A DNA stretch of 64,000 bases from Runella sp. (GTDB lineage: Bacteria; Bacteroidota; Bacteroidia; Cytophagales; Spirosomataceae), in assembly GCF_027484545.1 (NCBI RefSeq), contig NZ_JAIXST010000157.1, positions 1 through 64,000 on the forward strand, read 5' to 3'. Below, piece after piece: positions 8,362 to 18,342 of this stretch; positions within the stretch are counted from its first letter, which is position 1, and each line of letters begins with the position of its first letter. The position numbers and the translations under genes are program-made. Below the pieces are notes generated by a model. It was not told the DNA's origin. It did not search any database and saw nothing but the letters and a program-made list of their open reading frames with translations.

Positions 8362-9087
8362 ATGAACAACCTAAGTGAACAAAACTATATCCAACAAATT
8401 TCAATTGATACCGTACTATTCGGCTACGAAGAAAAACAGCTGAAAGTATTGGTGCCCAAGCTTGATTTTAAAGGCGATTTTTGGGCGCTGCCGAGCGGAT
8501 TTGTTTACCAAGGCGAGGACATTGAACAAGCAGCGGAACGAATTCTTCGTGACAGAACGGGTATCAGTAACATCTATTTGGAGCAGTTTCGTGTTTTCGG
8601 CAAGGCCAGTCGCAACAGCATGGAATTTCTCGACCGTTTGATTGAACTTAACCCCGAAAAATTGGGGGAAAAACGCCATAAACAACAGGAATACGACTGG
8701 TTTACCCAACGATTTATTTCCATTGGCTACTATGCCTTAGTAGATATTTCTAAGGTCGTTCCTCAAAAAAACACACTTGACGAATCCATTGAATGGTATG
8801 CTCTCCATGAGTTGCCTGTGATGATTATGGATCATCGCCAAATCGTTGAAGCGGCACTGCAAGCCCTCCGCAGCGACCTTGACGAAAAACAGAATGCATT
8901 TAATCTGCTGCCAGAAACCTTTACGATGAAAGAAGTGCAGGAACTGTACGAAACCATATTTGACAAGCCTTTTGTCCGAACCAACTTCCAAAAAATGATT
9001 CTGGACCTTGACGTATTGGAACGTCTGGAGAAGAAATTTACTGGTGCCGCCAACAAAGCCCCCTATTTGTATAAGTTCAAAAAATAG
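8362..9087 (+). CDS. NrtR/AraR-type Nudix transcriptional regulator
   Basis: The 241-residue protein has an N-terminal Nudix fold (about residues 10-150) and a C-terminal winged helix (about 165-240, with PYLYKF at the end). This is the build of NrtR, and of AraR in Bacteroidota, where the Nudix domain senses an ADP-ribose or sugar ligand. The Nudix box (about residues 46-68) is degenerate: the REUxEE core reads RILRDR, so metal-dependent hydrolysis should be lost, as expected for a regulator. It sits directly before a GH35-like glycosidase, which makes sugar-responsive control of that gene or of the exported enzymes nearby a reasonable guess. The ligand is unknown. Confidence 0.8.
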   Translation: MNNLSEQNYIQQISIDTVLFGYEEKQLKVLVPKLDFKGDFWALPSGFVYQGEDIEQAAERILRDRTGISNIYLEQFRVFGKASRNSMEFLDRLIELNPEKLGEKRHKQQEYDWFTQRFISIGYYALVDISKVVPQKNTLDESIEWYALHELPVMIMDHRQIVEAALQALRSDLDEKQNAFNLLPETFTMKEVQELYETIFDKPFVRTNFQKMILDLDVLERLEKKFTGAANKAPYLYKFKK

Positions 9088-9144
9088 TGAGCAGATTATT
9101 CCGCCGCTACTCTTTTATCTTTTTACTGAATAAACTTCCTCCTG

Positions 9145-10779
9145 ATGAATAAATTGCGGCGCGCTTTCACTTACATTTTCACGTTGGTTTTCTTCCCTCT
9201 TTTCGTCTTCAGCCAATCGCCAACAATACCTCACCTCACTCAAAAAGGAACGGCGACTCAATTGATTGTTGACAATAAACCCTTTATCATTCTCGGCGGC
9301 GAATTGGGCAACTCAACAGCTACCACCGTGCAAAATATGCTGACCGTTTGGCCAAAGCTGAAAGCCATGAACCTTAACACGGTATTGGTGCCAGTCTATT
9401 GGGAATTAATCGAGGCGCAGGAGGGCAAATTTAACTTTTCGCTGTACCGGGAGTTAATTATCGAGGCTCGAAAAAATGACATTAAACTGATTTTTCTGTG
9501 GTTTGGGAGTTGGAAAAACAGCATGAGCAGTCACGCGCCAGCGTGGGTCAAACTTAATCAGGGCAACTACCCGCGCGTGAAGGATAACACGGGTCGCAGT
9601 CAGGAAATCTTGAGTTCGTTGAGCGAAAATGTCTTTCAGGCCGACAAGCGGGCATTTGAACATCTGATGCAGTTCATCAAAGACGTTGACGGCAAAGACC
9701 ACACCGTTATCATGGTTCAGGTCGAAAATGAGATTGGGATGCTGCCTTCGGCGAGAGATTATCAAGCGTTGGCGGAAGAAGCTTTCAAGAAGCCGGTTCC
9801 TGCTGAATTAATCAACTATTTACAGAAAAACAAAGAAAAACTCGTGCCCGAATTTTGGAAAATTTGGCAGGCAAACGGCTACAAAACGACCGGCGATTGG
9901 GAAGCCATTTTTGGTAAAAGCTTAGCGACTGACGAGATTTTCATGGCGTATTTTTATTCAAAATTCAGCAATCAACTGGCCGAAGCAGGCAAAAAAATCT
10001 ATCCGTTGCCCATGTTTGTCAATGCCGCGCTGAATCGGGAAGGTCGCGAGCCGGGTAATTATCCAAGTGCCGGTCCGTTGCCGCATTTGATGGATGTCTG
10101 GAAAGCGGCCGGCTCGTCGGTCGATTTTTTGGCACCCGATTTTTATAACCCTGATTTTAAGCATTGGTGCGACCTCTACACCCGTCAAGGAGATGTATTA
10201 TTTGTGCCCGAACACGCTTTTGATAACACCGTAGCGGCCAAAGCTCTTTTTACGATTGCGCATTATGAAGGTCTTGGCTTCTCTCCTTTTTCCATCGAAT
10301 CCACCCAAAAACCGACAGAAGAGCCTTTGGGCAAAATGTACGGACTGATCAAAGAATTGAGCTCGCTCATTACTGCCAATCAGGGTCAGGAGAAAATCAA
10401 GGGCGTATTGCTCAGTAAAAAAGACCCCGAAACCATCCTCAGAATGGGCAATTACGAATTTACCTGCAAGCATGATTACACCCTGAGCTGGACACCCGGC
10501 GCACGAACCGAGGATTGGCCATTGGGCAGCGCCATTATTATTCAAACGGGTGACGATGAATTTTTTGTGGCGGGTACGGGTGTGGTCATCACCTTCAAGC
10601 ACCGTGACAACAAAGACCTCAATGTGGGTCTGCTGAAAGTAGACGAAGGGAATTTTGAAAATAACGTTTGGCAAGTAAAGCGCCACCTCAACGGCGACCA
10701 AACGCATCAGGGCCGTCATGTGAACATTCCCACAAATCAGATACAAACGCAGCGAGTGGCGTTGTATTTGTATAAATAG
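9145..10779 (+). CDS. Exported GH35-like beta-galactosidase (DUF5597-type)
   Basis: A 544-residue exported glycosidase with a signal peptide to about residue 24 (FVFSQ). It has the clan GH-A TIM barrel of GH35-type proteins: GGELGNS near residue 51, NLNTVLVPVYWELIE near 77, the acid/base motif ENEIG (Glu196) and a candidate nucleophile Glu356 in LFVPEHAF. The C-terminal 130 residues fit the DUF5597 sandwich seen in this subfamily. It acts outside the cytoplasm, probably on beta-linked galactosyl or related side chains. It starts 57 bases after the Nudix regulator, so the two may share a transcript. A broken paralogue of its N-terminal third lies at 33.4-33.9 kb. Confidence 0.85.
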   Translation: MNKLRRAFTYIFTLVFFPLFVFSQSPTIPHLTQKGTATQLIVDNKPFIILGGELGNSTATTVQNMLTVWPKLKAMNLNTVLVPVYWELIEAQEGKFNFSLYRELIIEARKNDIKLIFLWFGSWKNSMSSHAPAWVKLNQGNYPRVKDNTGRSQEILSSLSENVFQADKRAFEHLMQFIKDVDGKDHTVIMVQVENEIGMLPSARDYQALAEEAFKKPVPAELINYLQKNKEKLVPEFWKIWQANGYKTTGDWEAIFGKSLATDEIFMAYFYSKFSNQLAEAGKKIYPLPMFVNAALNREGREPGNYPSAGPLPHLMDVWKAAGSSVDFLAPDFYNPDFKHWCDLYTRQGDVLFVPEHAFDNTVAAKALFTIAHYEGLGFSPFSIESTQKPTEEPLGKMYGLIKELSSLITANQGQEKIKGVLLSKKDPETILRMGNYEFTCKHDYTLSWTPGARTEDWPLGSAIIIQTGDDEFFVAGTGVVITFKHRDNKDLNVGLLKVDEGNFENNVWQVKRHLNGDQTHQGRHVNIPTNQIQTQRVALYLYK

Positions 10780-10800
10780 TTGGTATAGAAGAGTTTTTGC

Positions 10801-10858
10801 CTTTGCAGGTGTTTTTCACCTGAGAAGGTATTGGCGGCATCAAACCGTTCGATTTCTT
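10801..10858 (+). repeat. Degenerate copy of the CTTTGCAGGTG hairpin element
   Basis: CTTTGCAGGTG, a T-loop and CACCTG form a hairpin at 10806-10822, followed by a weak TTGGCGG arm. It starts 21 bases after the stop of the GH35-like gene. See the better-preserved copies near 11.8, 13.4 and 22.3 kb. Confidence 0.6.
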
Positions 10859-10892
10859 TCCTAACTTAGCCGTTCTATCGTAACAATCTTTT

Positions 10893-10967
10893 ATGAAGGC
10901 ACTCATTCATTATTTTCATGAATACCTCCCCCTTGATGAGGACGAAATAAAACTGATTACGTCTTAG
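10893..10967 (+). pseudogene. Stub of a Crp/Fnr-family regulator N-terminus
   Basis: A 24-codon frame reads MKALIHYFHEYLPLDEDEIK and then four more residues. That is the typical first helix of Bacteroidota Crp/Fnr regulators, which start with a helix, then 'PL', then an acidic helix. The frame ends at TAG (10965) with no cyclic-nucleotide-binding domain after it. It is best read as the 5' end of a lost gene; a functional micro-ORF cannot be excluded. Confidence 0.4.
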
Positions 10968-11023
10968 ATGCAGAATAAAAAAAATCTTAAAACCATCTTT
11001 TATTCGACTTAAATCCCCATTTA

Positions 11024-11698
11024 GTGAAAACTACATACCACTATTTAATCGCCTGTCTATTAATTATTTCCAAGACAGTATCGGCTCAGAAAATCAAACT
11101 CACCGCCAACATTCTTGTACCCAATCAAGTGTACACGTCCATCGAAAAACTGGATGGTAAACAGGCAGTAAAAGTGGTCAAAGATTCTACCCTACAGGCA
11201 GTGGATGAAGCCACTTTTGTACGAATCAAAGACATTAATTTCAAAGACGGAATCATTGAAGTGAAGGTACTGAGCCGATTGCATAAAAAAGCGCGCCCTT
11301 CCGACCGTGGGTTTATTGGCATTGCGTACCGAATCAATGAAGACAATTCAAAATTTGAGTGTATGTACATTCGTCCGACCAATGGACGCGCCGACGACCA
11401 GGTACGCCGTAATCATTCCATTCAATACTTTTCCTACCCGGATTTTAAATTTACAAGATTAAGAAAAGAAGCCCCCGAAATGTACGAATCCTACGCCGAT
11501 ATGGGGCTGAACGAATGGATAAAAGTCAAAATTGAAGTAAAGGGGAAACAGGCCAAATTGTTTCTGAACGACAACAAACAGCCCTCTTTGGTCGTGAATG
11601 ACCTAAAATTGGGAGAAAACGTTTCGGGGGCTCTGGGTTTATTTGTAGATGTGGGTACCGAAGGGTATTTCAGGGATTTGAAGGTCACAAAGCAATAA
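11024..11698 (+). CDS. Exported jelly-roll (DUF1080/LamG-like) protein
   Basis: The only sensible start is the GTG at 11024; it puts a signal peptide (LIACLLIISKTVSAQ) at the N-terminus of a 224-residue protein. The rest is a single concanavalin-like sandwich: FKDGIIEVKVLSR, GFIGIAYRINEDNSKFECMY and the closing GALGLFVDVGTEGYFRDLKV are usual for DUF1080/'3-keto-disaccharide hydrolase'-type or LamG-like domains. No catalytic residues can be assigned, and carbohydrate binding or hydrolysis is possible. It is flanked on both sides by hairpin repeats and appears monocistronic. Confidence 0.75.
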   Translation: MKTTYHYLIACLLIISKTVSAQKIKLTANILVPNQVYTSIEKLDGKQAVKVVKDSTLQAVDEATFVRIKDINFKDGIIEVKVLSRLHKKARPSDRGFIGIAYRINEDNSKFECMYIRPTNGRADDQVRRNHSIQYFSYPDFKFTRLRKEAPEMYESYADMGLNEWIKVKIEVKGKQAKLFLNDNKQPSLVVNDLKLGENVSGALGLFVDVGTEGYFRDLKVTKQ

Positions 11699-11752
11699 TC
11701 GACACCTAAAAAAGAATAGCACTCCTGACTTCAATGGAATGCTTTTTTCGCC

Positions 11753-11777
11753 TTTGCAGGTGTTATCCACCTGCAAA
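11753..11777 (+). repeat. CTTTGCAGGTG hairpin element, copy 2
   Basis: TTTGCAGGTG and CACCTGCAAA are perfect 10-bp arms around a TTATC loop. The copy lies about 55 bases downstream of the stop at 11698; the second hairpin of the full element is eroded here. Confidence 0.8.
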
Positions 11778-11842
11778 CTTACAGCAACATTTTTACCTAA
11801 GAATCTACTTTCTGCTCACCGTTTTCATCCCTTTTTTTCGCC

Positions 11843-11920
11843 TTTGCAGGTGTTATCCACCTGCAAATTTATTGCAGTATTTTCGTCTAAAGGGTATTTG
11901 CGGTGAAAACACCCCCAATT
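11843..11920 (+). repeat. CTTTGCAGGTG composite hairpin element, copy 3
   Basis: The same TTTGCAGGTG/CACCTGCAAA hairpin (11843-11867) is followed about 30 bases later by a second hairpin related to TTGGCGGTGAAAACACCGCC (11897-11920). This copy and the one at 13362-13440 align along their whole length, so the unit is about 80 bp. Confidence 0.85.
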
Positions 11921-11966
11921 GCGCAAATGAGTATAAGAACTTGTATTGAAAACACCCACAAATCAA

Positions 11967-12008
11967 TACGCCGAAGCCGCATGATTGGATTCATACCGCT
12001 TCGGCGTA
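11967..12008. terminator. Bidirectional terminator with the CGCCGAAGC stem
   Basis: Arms of 18 bp (TACGCCGAAG... and ...CTTCGGCGTA, two mismatches) around a short loop lie between the convergent genes ending at 11698 and 12030. The same GCCGAAGC stem recurs at 62824-62862. Confidence 0.7.
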
Positions 12009-12029
12009 CTGACTCTTAAAGGCATCGGA

Positions 12030-13322
12030 TTATTTCTTCGCCTGAGCCGCCATCCATTCCATCAACGATACCGGACGGCCATCAAGTTTTACGTAAGAAC
12101 CGTCATACTCTTTAAAGACCTGATTAGCATGGGAATATATCCATGACCAATGCCCGTTGAAGTAATAATTTTCTCCGCCGAACATACCGGTCAAATCAAT
12201 GACGTGGTCAAAAAAGCTGAAATGAACGTTTTTTGCCCCGGCTTTTTTTAGTCTTTCATACACGGGAACAGCCGTCAATAAAGGGTCCGTAACCTTATCA
12301 TCTTTGGATTGGATAAACCAAATAGGTACGTTCTTAATACTGTTTATCTGACTGTCAGTTATATACTGCGACTGATACGCCAACGCACTGATGTATCCCG
12401 CGGCAAAATAAGAAGGCTCTTTCAATATCAGTTTCAATGACATATAGCCCCCGTTGGAACAGCCCCCTATATAAATTCGCTTGGGGTCAATCATTGGATG
12501 TTTGTTTACATAATCCTTTATTAATTTCATAAGTCCCACATTGTAAACATCTTCTCCATCTCCTGACTGCATTTTCCCATCTTTATCGTGCATCCAGGCA
12601 CCGGGAGTCTGCGGCACCAATACATAAGCCGTCCCAAAATATTTCTGAATATCGGGCGATGCATAATTGAATGCTTTGTTTCCAAGCAGAGCAACACTTG
12701 GGTCGGTTCCGCCTTCGCCGCCGCCATGAAGCCAGATGATAAGCGGCAGTTTTTTGCCACTATTTTTGGGTACATAAGAAGCAAAAGTCAGACTCTTGCC
12801 CGGCTCATATTCGTATTTTCCCTTCAAATCAAATTCATCCGCCAACGGCATAATTCGGTTCTTCTCTTTGTTCCAAACCTGATTTGTCTTTGTATTGGTG
12901 ACCGTTACTTTATAATTTACCCATTGATTGCCTCGACAGGCGGCTTTTTGAGAATATTGAAGTGCCGAACAAATAGGCGAATTGGGGGCAACCGCCAAAA
13001 TAAGGGTAATAAATGAGCCTTCTTCCACCCTGTTTCCTTTGTGGTCAGATACATACGCAAAAACCACCGTTCGGCTTCCTTTGGCAGATGCAGCGGAAAC
13101 TTCGGCACAAGGATGACTTCTCTCAGCCATAACGGAATAATCCTGAATCTCCGCCGTTTTAGTTGGAGCATCTAAACCTACTATTACCTTATTTACCATC
13201 GGTCCCCAATCAAAGCCCTCCACCACTAAGGTATATTCCGGATTGGATGCATTTTTGGAATAGGCAGATTGGGTACTCCCCAAAGCAAGAAGCAGTAGGG
13301 CGATCAATTTTGTGAATTTCAT
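12030..13322 (-). CDS. Exported PHB-depolymerase/LpqC-like esterase
   Basis: A 430-residue exported serine hydrolase. A signal peptide (LIALLLLALGSTQSAYS) is followed by an N-terminal beta domain of about 150 residues that often comes with this family. The alpha/beta hydrolase domain begins near residue 180, with the oxyanion turn HGGGEGG at 199-205 and the nucleophile elbow GGCSNGG (Ser289). A late His in FFDHVIDLTG and an Asp in QSKDDKVTD complete a plausible triad. Such enzymes remove acyl or phenolic groups from polysaccharides or cleave polyesters. It stands in line with the downstream-reading GMC pair but is separated from it by a hairpin repeat. Confidence 0.8.
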   Translation of the reverse strand: MKFTKLIALLLLALGSTQSAYSKNASNPEYTLVVEGFDWGPMVNKVIVGLDAPTKTAEIQDYSVMAERSHPCAEVSAASAKGSRTVVFAYVSDHKGNRVEEGSFITLILAVAPNSPICSALQYSQKAACRGNQWVNYKVTVTNTKTNQVWNKEKNRIMPLADEFDLKGKYEYEPGKSLTFASYVPKNSGKKLPLIIWLHGGGEGGTDPSVALLGNKAFNYASPDIQKYFGTAYVLVPQTPGAWMHDKDGKMQSGDGEDVYNVGLMKLIKDYVNKHPMIDPKRIYIGGCSNGGYMSLKLILKEPSYFAAGYISALAYQSQYITDSQINSIKNVPIWFIQSKDDKVTDPLLTAVPVYERLKKAGAKNVHFSFFDHVIDLTGMFGGENYYFNGHWSWIYSHANQVFKEYDGSYVKLDGRPVSLMEWMAAQAKK

Positions 13323-13361
13323 TTTTTCTTTTTGTTACGTTTTATGTGATCTACTTTTGCC

Positions 13362-13440
13362 TTTGCAGGTGTTATCCCCTGGCAAATGTATTTTCGGTAT
13401 TTTTTGCCTAAAAACCTATTGGCGGTGAAAACACCGCCAA
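13362..13440 (+). repeat. CTTTGCAGGTG composite hairpin element, copy 4
   Basis: The first hairpin has one arm partly lost (CCCCTGGCAAA). The second is perfect: TTGGCGGTG, AAAA, CACCGCCAA at 13419-13440. The copy lies between the stop of the GMC gene and the start of the esterase gene. Confidence 0.85.
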
Positions 13441-13449
13441 TGGCGCAAT

Positions 13450-13469
13450 GCACGAATAAACATTCGTGC
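13450..13469. terminator. Hairpin GCACGAAT/ATTCGTGC
   Basis: Perfect 8-bp arms with a 4-base loop directly beside copy 4 of the composite element, 31 bases beyond the stop of the GMC oxidoreductase gene. It is followed by a half-copy of the CCGCTTCGGCGTA stem. It may stop the GMC transcript. Confidence 0.45.
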
Positions 13470-13500
13470 CGCTTCGGCGTACCGATTCGCGGCCCAATAT

Positions 13501-15216
13501 TTACGACTCCCTTTTCTTCAAAGCCTTCACGGCATAGTCTACCGCACGGGCGGTGAGGGCCATGTAAGTAATAGACGGATTTACGCACGATGAAGAGGCC
13601 ATCGCGGCCCCGTCGGTCACAAACACGTTTTTGCAGTCATGCACTTGATTGTAGGCGTTCAACACCGACGTTTTAGGATCACGCCCCATGCGAGCCGTTC
13701 CCATATCATGGATTCCTAAGCCCATGTGCGTTGGTCGATCATACGATGTTACATTTTTAAAACCTGCTGTATCGAGCATCTCAACCGCTGAAGCTATAAT
13801 ATCTTTACGCATTGCCCAATCGTTTTCGACAAATGCGGCATCTGTCACTATCATCGGAATCCCCCACTTGTCTTTTTTCTCGGAGTCAAGATAGATTCTA
13901 TTGTTCGGGTTTGGCAATATTTCACCAAAACCACCAATTCTGATTGACCAAGGCCCGGGCTTGGTAAGGCTTTTCTTAAAATCTGCCCCAAAACCATCGG
14001 CATTGACACCACTTTCCCACCCTTCACGGCTTGCTCCGCCCTGATACCCAAAGCCTCTCAGATAAGCCGTTTGTTTGTCATTGCCCCAGTTTCTGAAACG
14101 CGGAATATAGAGTGCATTAGGGCGTTGACCGTACACATAATCGTCTTCAAACCCATCAATCGAAGCCATTGCACCGGAGCCCAATTGGTGGTCCATGAGG
14201 TTTCTCCCCACTTGATCGCTGTCGTTTCCAAAACCATTCTGAAAGCGATTCGATTTTGAATTAAGCATCAAGGCTGCCGTATTGATTGAACCTGCATTTA
14301 AGAAAATGATTTTGGCAAAGAACTCCGTAACGGCATGGGTATGCTGATCGATTACACGCACCCCGATTGCCCTTTTCTTTTGTTCGTCGTAGATAATTTC
14401 CGAAACGATCGAATCATGGAGTATAGACAACCGCTTGGTCTGCATGGCAGCCGGAATAGCCCCCGACAATGAACTGTAATATCCACCATAAGGGCACCCC
14501 CGGGCACATTTGCTACGGTATTGACAGGATGCTCTTCCTAAGTCGGTATGTACTTTCTGGGGTTGGGTGAGGTTGGCAATCCGACCGATGGTCACGGGGC
14601 GACTGAGTTTTTCGGTCATCATTTTTTTGAAGTGAACCTCGGGCGCAAACATCGGCATAGGTGGCAAAAAATGGCCGTCGGGCAGTACGTCCCAACCTTC
14701 TTTTTGGCCGCTTACTCCGACAAATTTCTCTACATGCGCATACCAGGGCTCCAGATCTTCGTATCGAATAGGCCAATCAATCCCAATTCCTTCTTTGGCA
14801 TTTGCTTCAAAATCCTGTTTGTTCCAACGATACGATTGACGTCCCCAATGCATGGATTTCCCCCCCGTATGGTAAGCACGGATCCAATCGAACGGGCGTT
14901 TTTCAATGTACGGATTTTCTTTGTCATTGGTCAGGTGGTTTACGACTTCTTCGCTGCCCAAGCCCCAAAACCGGCTGTTGGCCCAACGTTCTTCGGCTGA
15001 AACGTTAGTGGTTTTGCCCCGATGCTCAATTTCCCAAGGCTGTTTCATGGCGGTATCGTATCCTTCAATGTGTTTGATTTCACGACCGCGCTCAATCATC
15101 AATACTTTCAGACCCCTTTCAGTTAGTTCTTTGGCCGCAAAACCGCCCGTCATGCCTGAGCCTACGACTACCGCATCAAACGTATTATTTTTAGTTGCTT
15201 TTATAGTTAAGTTCAT
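13501..15216 (-). CDS. GMC-family FAD oxidoreductase, large subunit
   Basis: A 571-residue glucose-methanol-choline oxidoreductase of the gluconate/sorbose-dehydrogenase type. The FAD-binding turn is GSGMTGG (residues 19-25). HTGGKSMHWGRQS binds the flavin, and the C-terminal block from MGLGIHDMGTARMG to NPSITYMALTARA carries the expected active-site region. A cysteine-rich stretch (CQYRSKCARGCPYGG, about residue 235) is common in this subgroup. There is no signal peptide; the partner subunit 63 bases upstream carries the export-like leader. The pair probably oxidises a sugar or sugar acid and passes electrons to the respiratory chain. Confidence 0.85.
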   Translation of the reverse strand: MNLTIKATKNNTFDAVVVGSGMTGGFAAKELTERGLKVLMIERGREIKHIEGYDTAMKQPWEIEHRGKTTNVSAEERWANSRFWGLGSEEVVNHLTNDKENPYIEKRPFDWIRAYHTGGKSMHWGRQSYRWNKQDFEANAKEGIGIDWPIRYEDLEPWYAHVEKFVGVSGQKEGWDVLPDGHFLPPMPMFAPEVHFKKMMTEKLSRPVTIGRIANLTQPQKVHTDLGRASCQYRSKCARGCPYGGYYSSLSGAIPAAMQTKRLSILHDSIVSEIIYDEQKKRAIGVRVIDQHTHAVTEFFAKIIFLNAGSINTAALMLNSKSNRFQNGFGNDSDQVGRNLMDHQLGSGAMASIDGFEDDYVYGQRPNALYIPRFRNWGNDKQTAYLRGFGYQGGASREGWESGVNADGFGADFKKSLTKPGPWSIRIGGFGEILPNPNNRIYLDSEKKDKWGIPMIVTDAAFVENDWAMRKDIIASAVEMLDTAGFKNVTSYDRPTHMGLGIHDMGTARMGRDPKTSVLNAYNQVHDCKNVFVTDGAAMASSSCVNPSITYMALTARAVDYAVKALKKRES

Positions 15217-15279
15217 GATTTAAAGGATATTAATAATTGAAGAATAGTGCCGCGAATTCACAAATAAAATTCCTGACAA

Positions 15280-15831
15280 CTAATAAGCATAAGCTTTTTG
15301 ATTGGGTTTGAGCTTGATATTCTCCAATTTTCCGGGAATCTGCACGTAGTCAAACGAAGCCTTTATTCCTGCTTCTGAGGTGAAATACCCCAGTAAGGTA
15401 AGTTCTTTCATCAATCGCCAAAAAGGAGTTCCTTTCGGCATGGCCTTCATTTTTTCTTTGGTTTGTTGCTCCAAATACTTAAGTACCCCCCGACGCTCCG
15501 CTTCGTTCAATTCCAAAAACTTCACCTGTTCCATCGACGCCAACCCTTCCGTAAAACTCAAATGCTCCGATTGGGCATAACAGTCTTTCAGCATCATTTC
15601 GATGAAAGCAGGCACTCCAGCATCTTTTGCGCCGGGGGTATCGGTTCGGGGGATAATCATTTCAGCAATTTCGGCCACAATTTTCCGGTGTGTATCCGAC
15701 AAGCTGAAAGCGGCTCCTTCGATAGTAGGACTGGTAGCCTGTTCCCAATGGTTCATCGCCATGAGGGTTGGCGCGGAAAACGCTCCTCCCAGCATCAATG
15801 CGACATTTTTAATAACTTCTCTTCTGTTCAT
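15280..15831 (-). CDS. Gluconate 2-dehydrogenase subunit 3-like protein
   Basis: The 183-residue protein starts with MNRREVIKNVALMLGGAF, a twin-arginine-like leader without the usual Phe. It continues with the four-helix fold of the gluconate-2-dehydrogenase small subunit family (HRKIVAEIAEMIIPRTDTPGAKDAGV). The small subunit carries the export signal and helps place the FAD subunit at the periplasmic face of the membrane. It lies 63 bases before the GMC gene on the same strand, the standard order for this two-component dehydrogenase. A separate cytochrome c subunit is not encoded here. Confidence 0.85.
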   Translation of the reverse strand: MNRREVIKNVALMLGGAFSAPTLMAMNHWEQATSPTIEGAAFSLSDTHRKIVAEIAEMIIPRTDTPGAKDAGVPAFIEMMLKDCYAQSEHLSFTEGLASMEQVKFLELNEAERRGVLKYLEQQTKEKMKAMPKGTPFWRLMKELTLLGYFTSEAGIKASFDYVQIPGKLENIKLKPNQKAYAY

Positions 15832-15924
15832 TTTGTTGTAGAGTTGACTGACAAATCGGTATCTGCTTATAAAGCTTAATTATGCCGTTTTATAACCTTT
15901 GCGTTTGTGACAAAGGTGTGCTAT

Positions 15925-17163
15925 CTATTGGATAGCCTTGCCTGTAGTAATTGCCATAAAGGTTCGCGTGTCCTTTCTTCCCTTCTTTATCACTAGTCGC
16001 CCTATTGTAAAAATAGCCAACCCCAGCAAAGCGCAACCCGCCATTACGCCCGTCATGGGCAAAGTAGTACCATTGCTTAGGGCACCTACTAGGGCGGCCG
16101 CCAACGAGCCGATGCCCATCTGTAATGCACCCATAAGAGCCGACGCACTTCCTGCTTCTTTTGAAAACGGAGCCAACGATAACGCCGAGGCATTGGGAAA
16201 ACTAAAGCCCTGACAGCTCAAAAACAGAAAAATAAGTACAATGGCACTGTATATATTTAACCAACCAAAAACGGCGGTGGCGAATAAGAGCAGGCCAAAA
16301 CCGGTCTGAATGCTTAACGAATACTTGACAATTGTTTCGGAATAATACCTTCTCAATACCAAACCGTTCAATTGGCTGCTTAAAATTAAACCGCCCGCCA
16401 AAAGGCTGAATACCCATCCAAATTGTTGCTCTGACAATCCAAAGATTTTCATAAAAACAAATGGTGCCCCCGACACATACGCATAGATCCCGCCCGATAC
16501 CATAGAGCCTGCAAAGGCGTATGTAAAAAACTGAGGATTTTTAAAGATTCCCCAAAAAGTTTTGGTGATATGGGCAGGCCGAAGCGACAAAGAAGTATCA
16601 GGCCCTTTGGTTTCAGGCAAAAAGAAAAAGACAGAAAACAGCAGAAAAAGACCAATGCCCGCCTGTAGCCAAAAAACGGAATGCCAGCCCAAATGCACGA
16701 TCAGGTAACTGCCTACCGTTGGCGCTATCATGGGCGAAACGCCGAGGATAAGAATCAGGATAGAAAAGATCTTTGCGCTTTCGTGTACCGGAAAAACATC
16801 CCGTACAATGGCTCGGGAAGAAACCATCCCTACACAACCACCCATTGCCTGTAACAGGCGAAAAGCGATGAGCCACTGAATACTGCCCGCTACCGCACAG
16901 GCGGCCGAGGCGACCACATAAATAGTGAGGCCGATCAACATTGGTTTTTTACGCCCAAAGCGGTCAAGCAATGGGCCATAGAGCATTTGTCCAATGGAAA
17001 TGCCGATAAAAAAACTGGACAGGGTATACGAAACATAGTCTACCGTGACGCCCAAATCTTGGGCGATGATGGGAAAACCCGACAAATAGGTATCGATGGA
17101 AAAGGGACCAAGGGCTGAAAGTAAGCCAAGAATCAAAATCAGTATGGTTCGGTTGTATTTCAT
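15925..17163 (-). CDS. Bcr/CflA-type MFS efflux transporter
   Basis: Twelve hydrophobic segments across 412 residues and the MFS loop motif LDRFGRKKPM after helix 2 mark a major facilitator. SIDTYLSGFPIIAQDLG and GCVGMVSSRAIVRDVF are typical of the Bcr/CflA drug-resistance group (DHA1 12-TM). It should export drugs, short peptides or toxic intermediates with proton exchange. The gene is followed by a slightly basic tail and ends about 90 bases before the subunit-3 gene. It follows the aldo/keto reductase gene by about 90 bases and may be in the same transcript. Confidence 0.85.
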   Translation of the reverse strand: MKYNRTILILILGLLSALGPFSIDTYLSGFPIIAQDLGVTVDYVSYTLSSFFIGISIGQMLYGPLLDRFGRKKPMLIGLTIYVVASAACAVAGSIQWLIAFRLLQAMGGCVGMVSSRAIVRDVFPVHESAKIFSILILILGVSPMIAPTVGSYLIVHLGWHSVFWLQAGIGLFLLFSVFFFLPETKGPDTSLSLRPAHITKTFWGIFKNPQFFTYAFAGSMVSGGIYAYVSGAPFVFMKIFGLSEQQFGWVFSLLAGGLILSSQLNGLVLRRYYSETIVKYSLSIQTGFGLLLFATAVFGWLNIYSAIVLIFLFLSCQGFSFPNASALSLAPFSKEAGSASALMGALQMGIGSLAAALVGALSNGTTLPMTGVMAGCALLGLAIFTIGRLVIKKGRKDTRTFMAITTGKAIQ

Positions 17164-17255
17164 TCTTTATCAAGAAATGGATGTTTATAAAGCAAAAACT
17201 TGCCCAAAAGAGGTTTCAATCTATTTGGGCAAGTAAAATAAAAAGGCAAAATACA

Positions 17256-18341
<1,086 letters not shown>

Positions 18342-18342
<1 letters not shown>

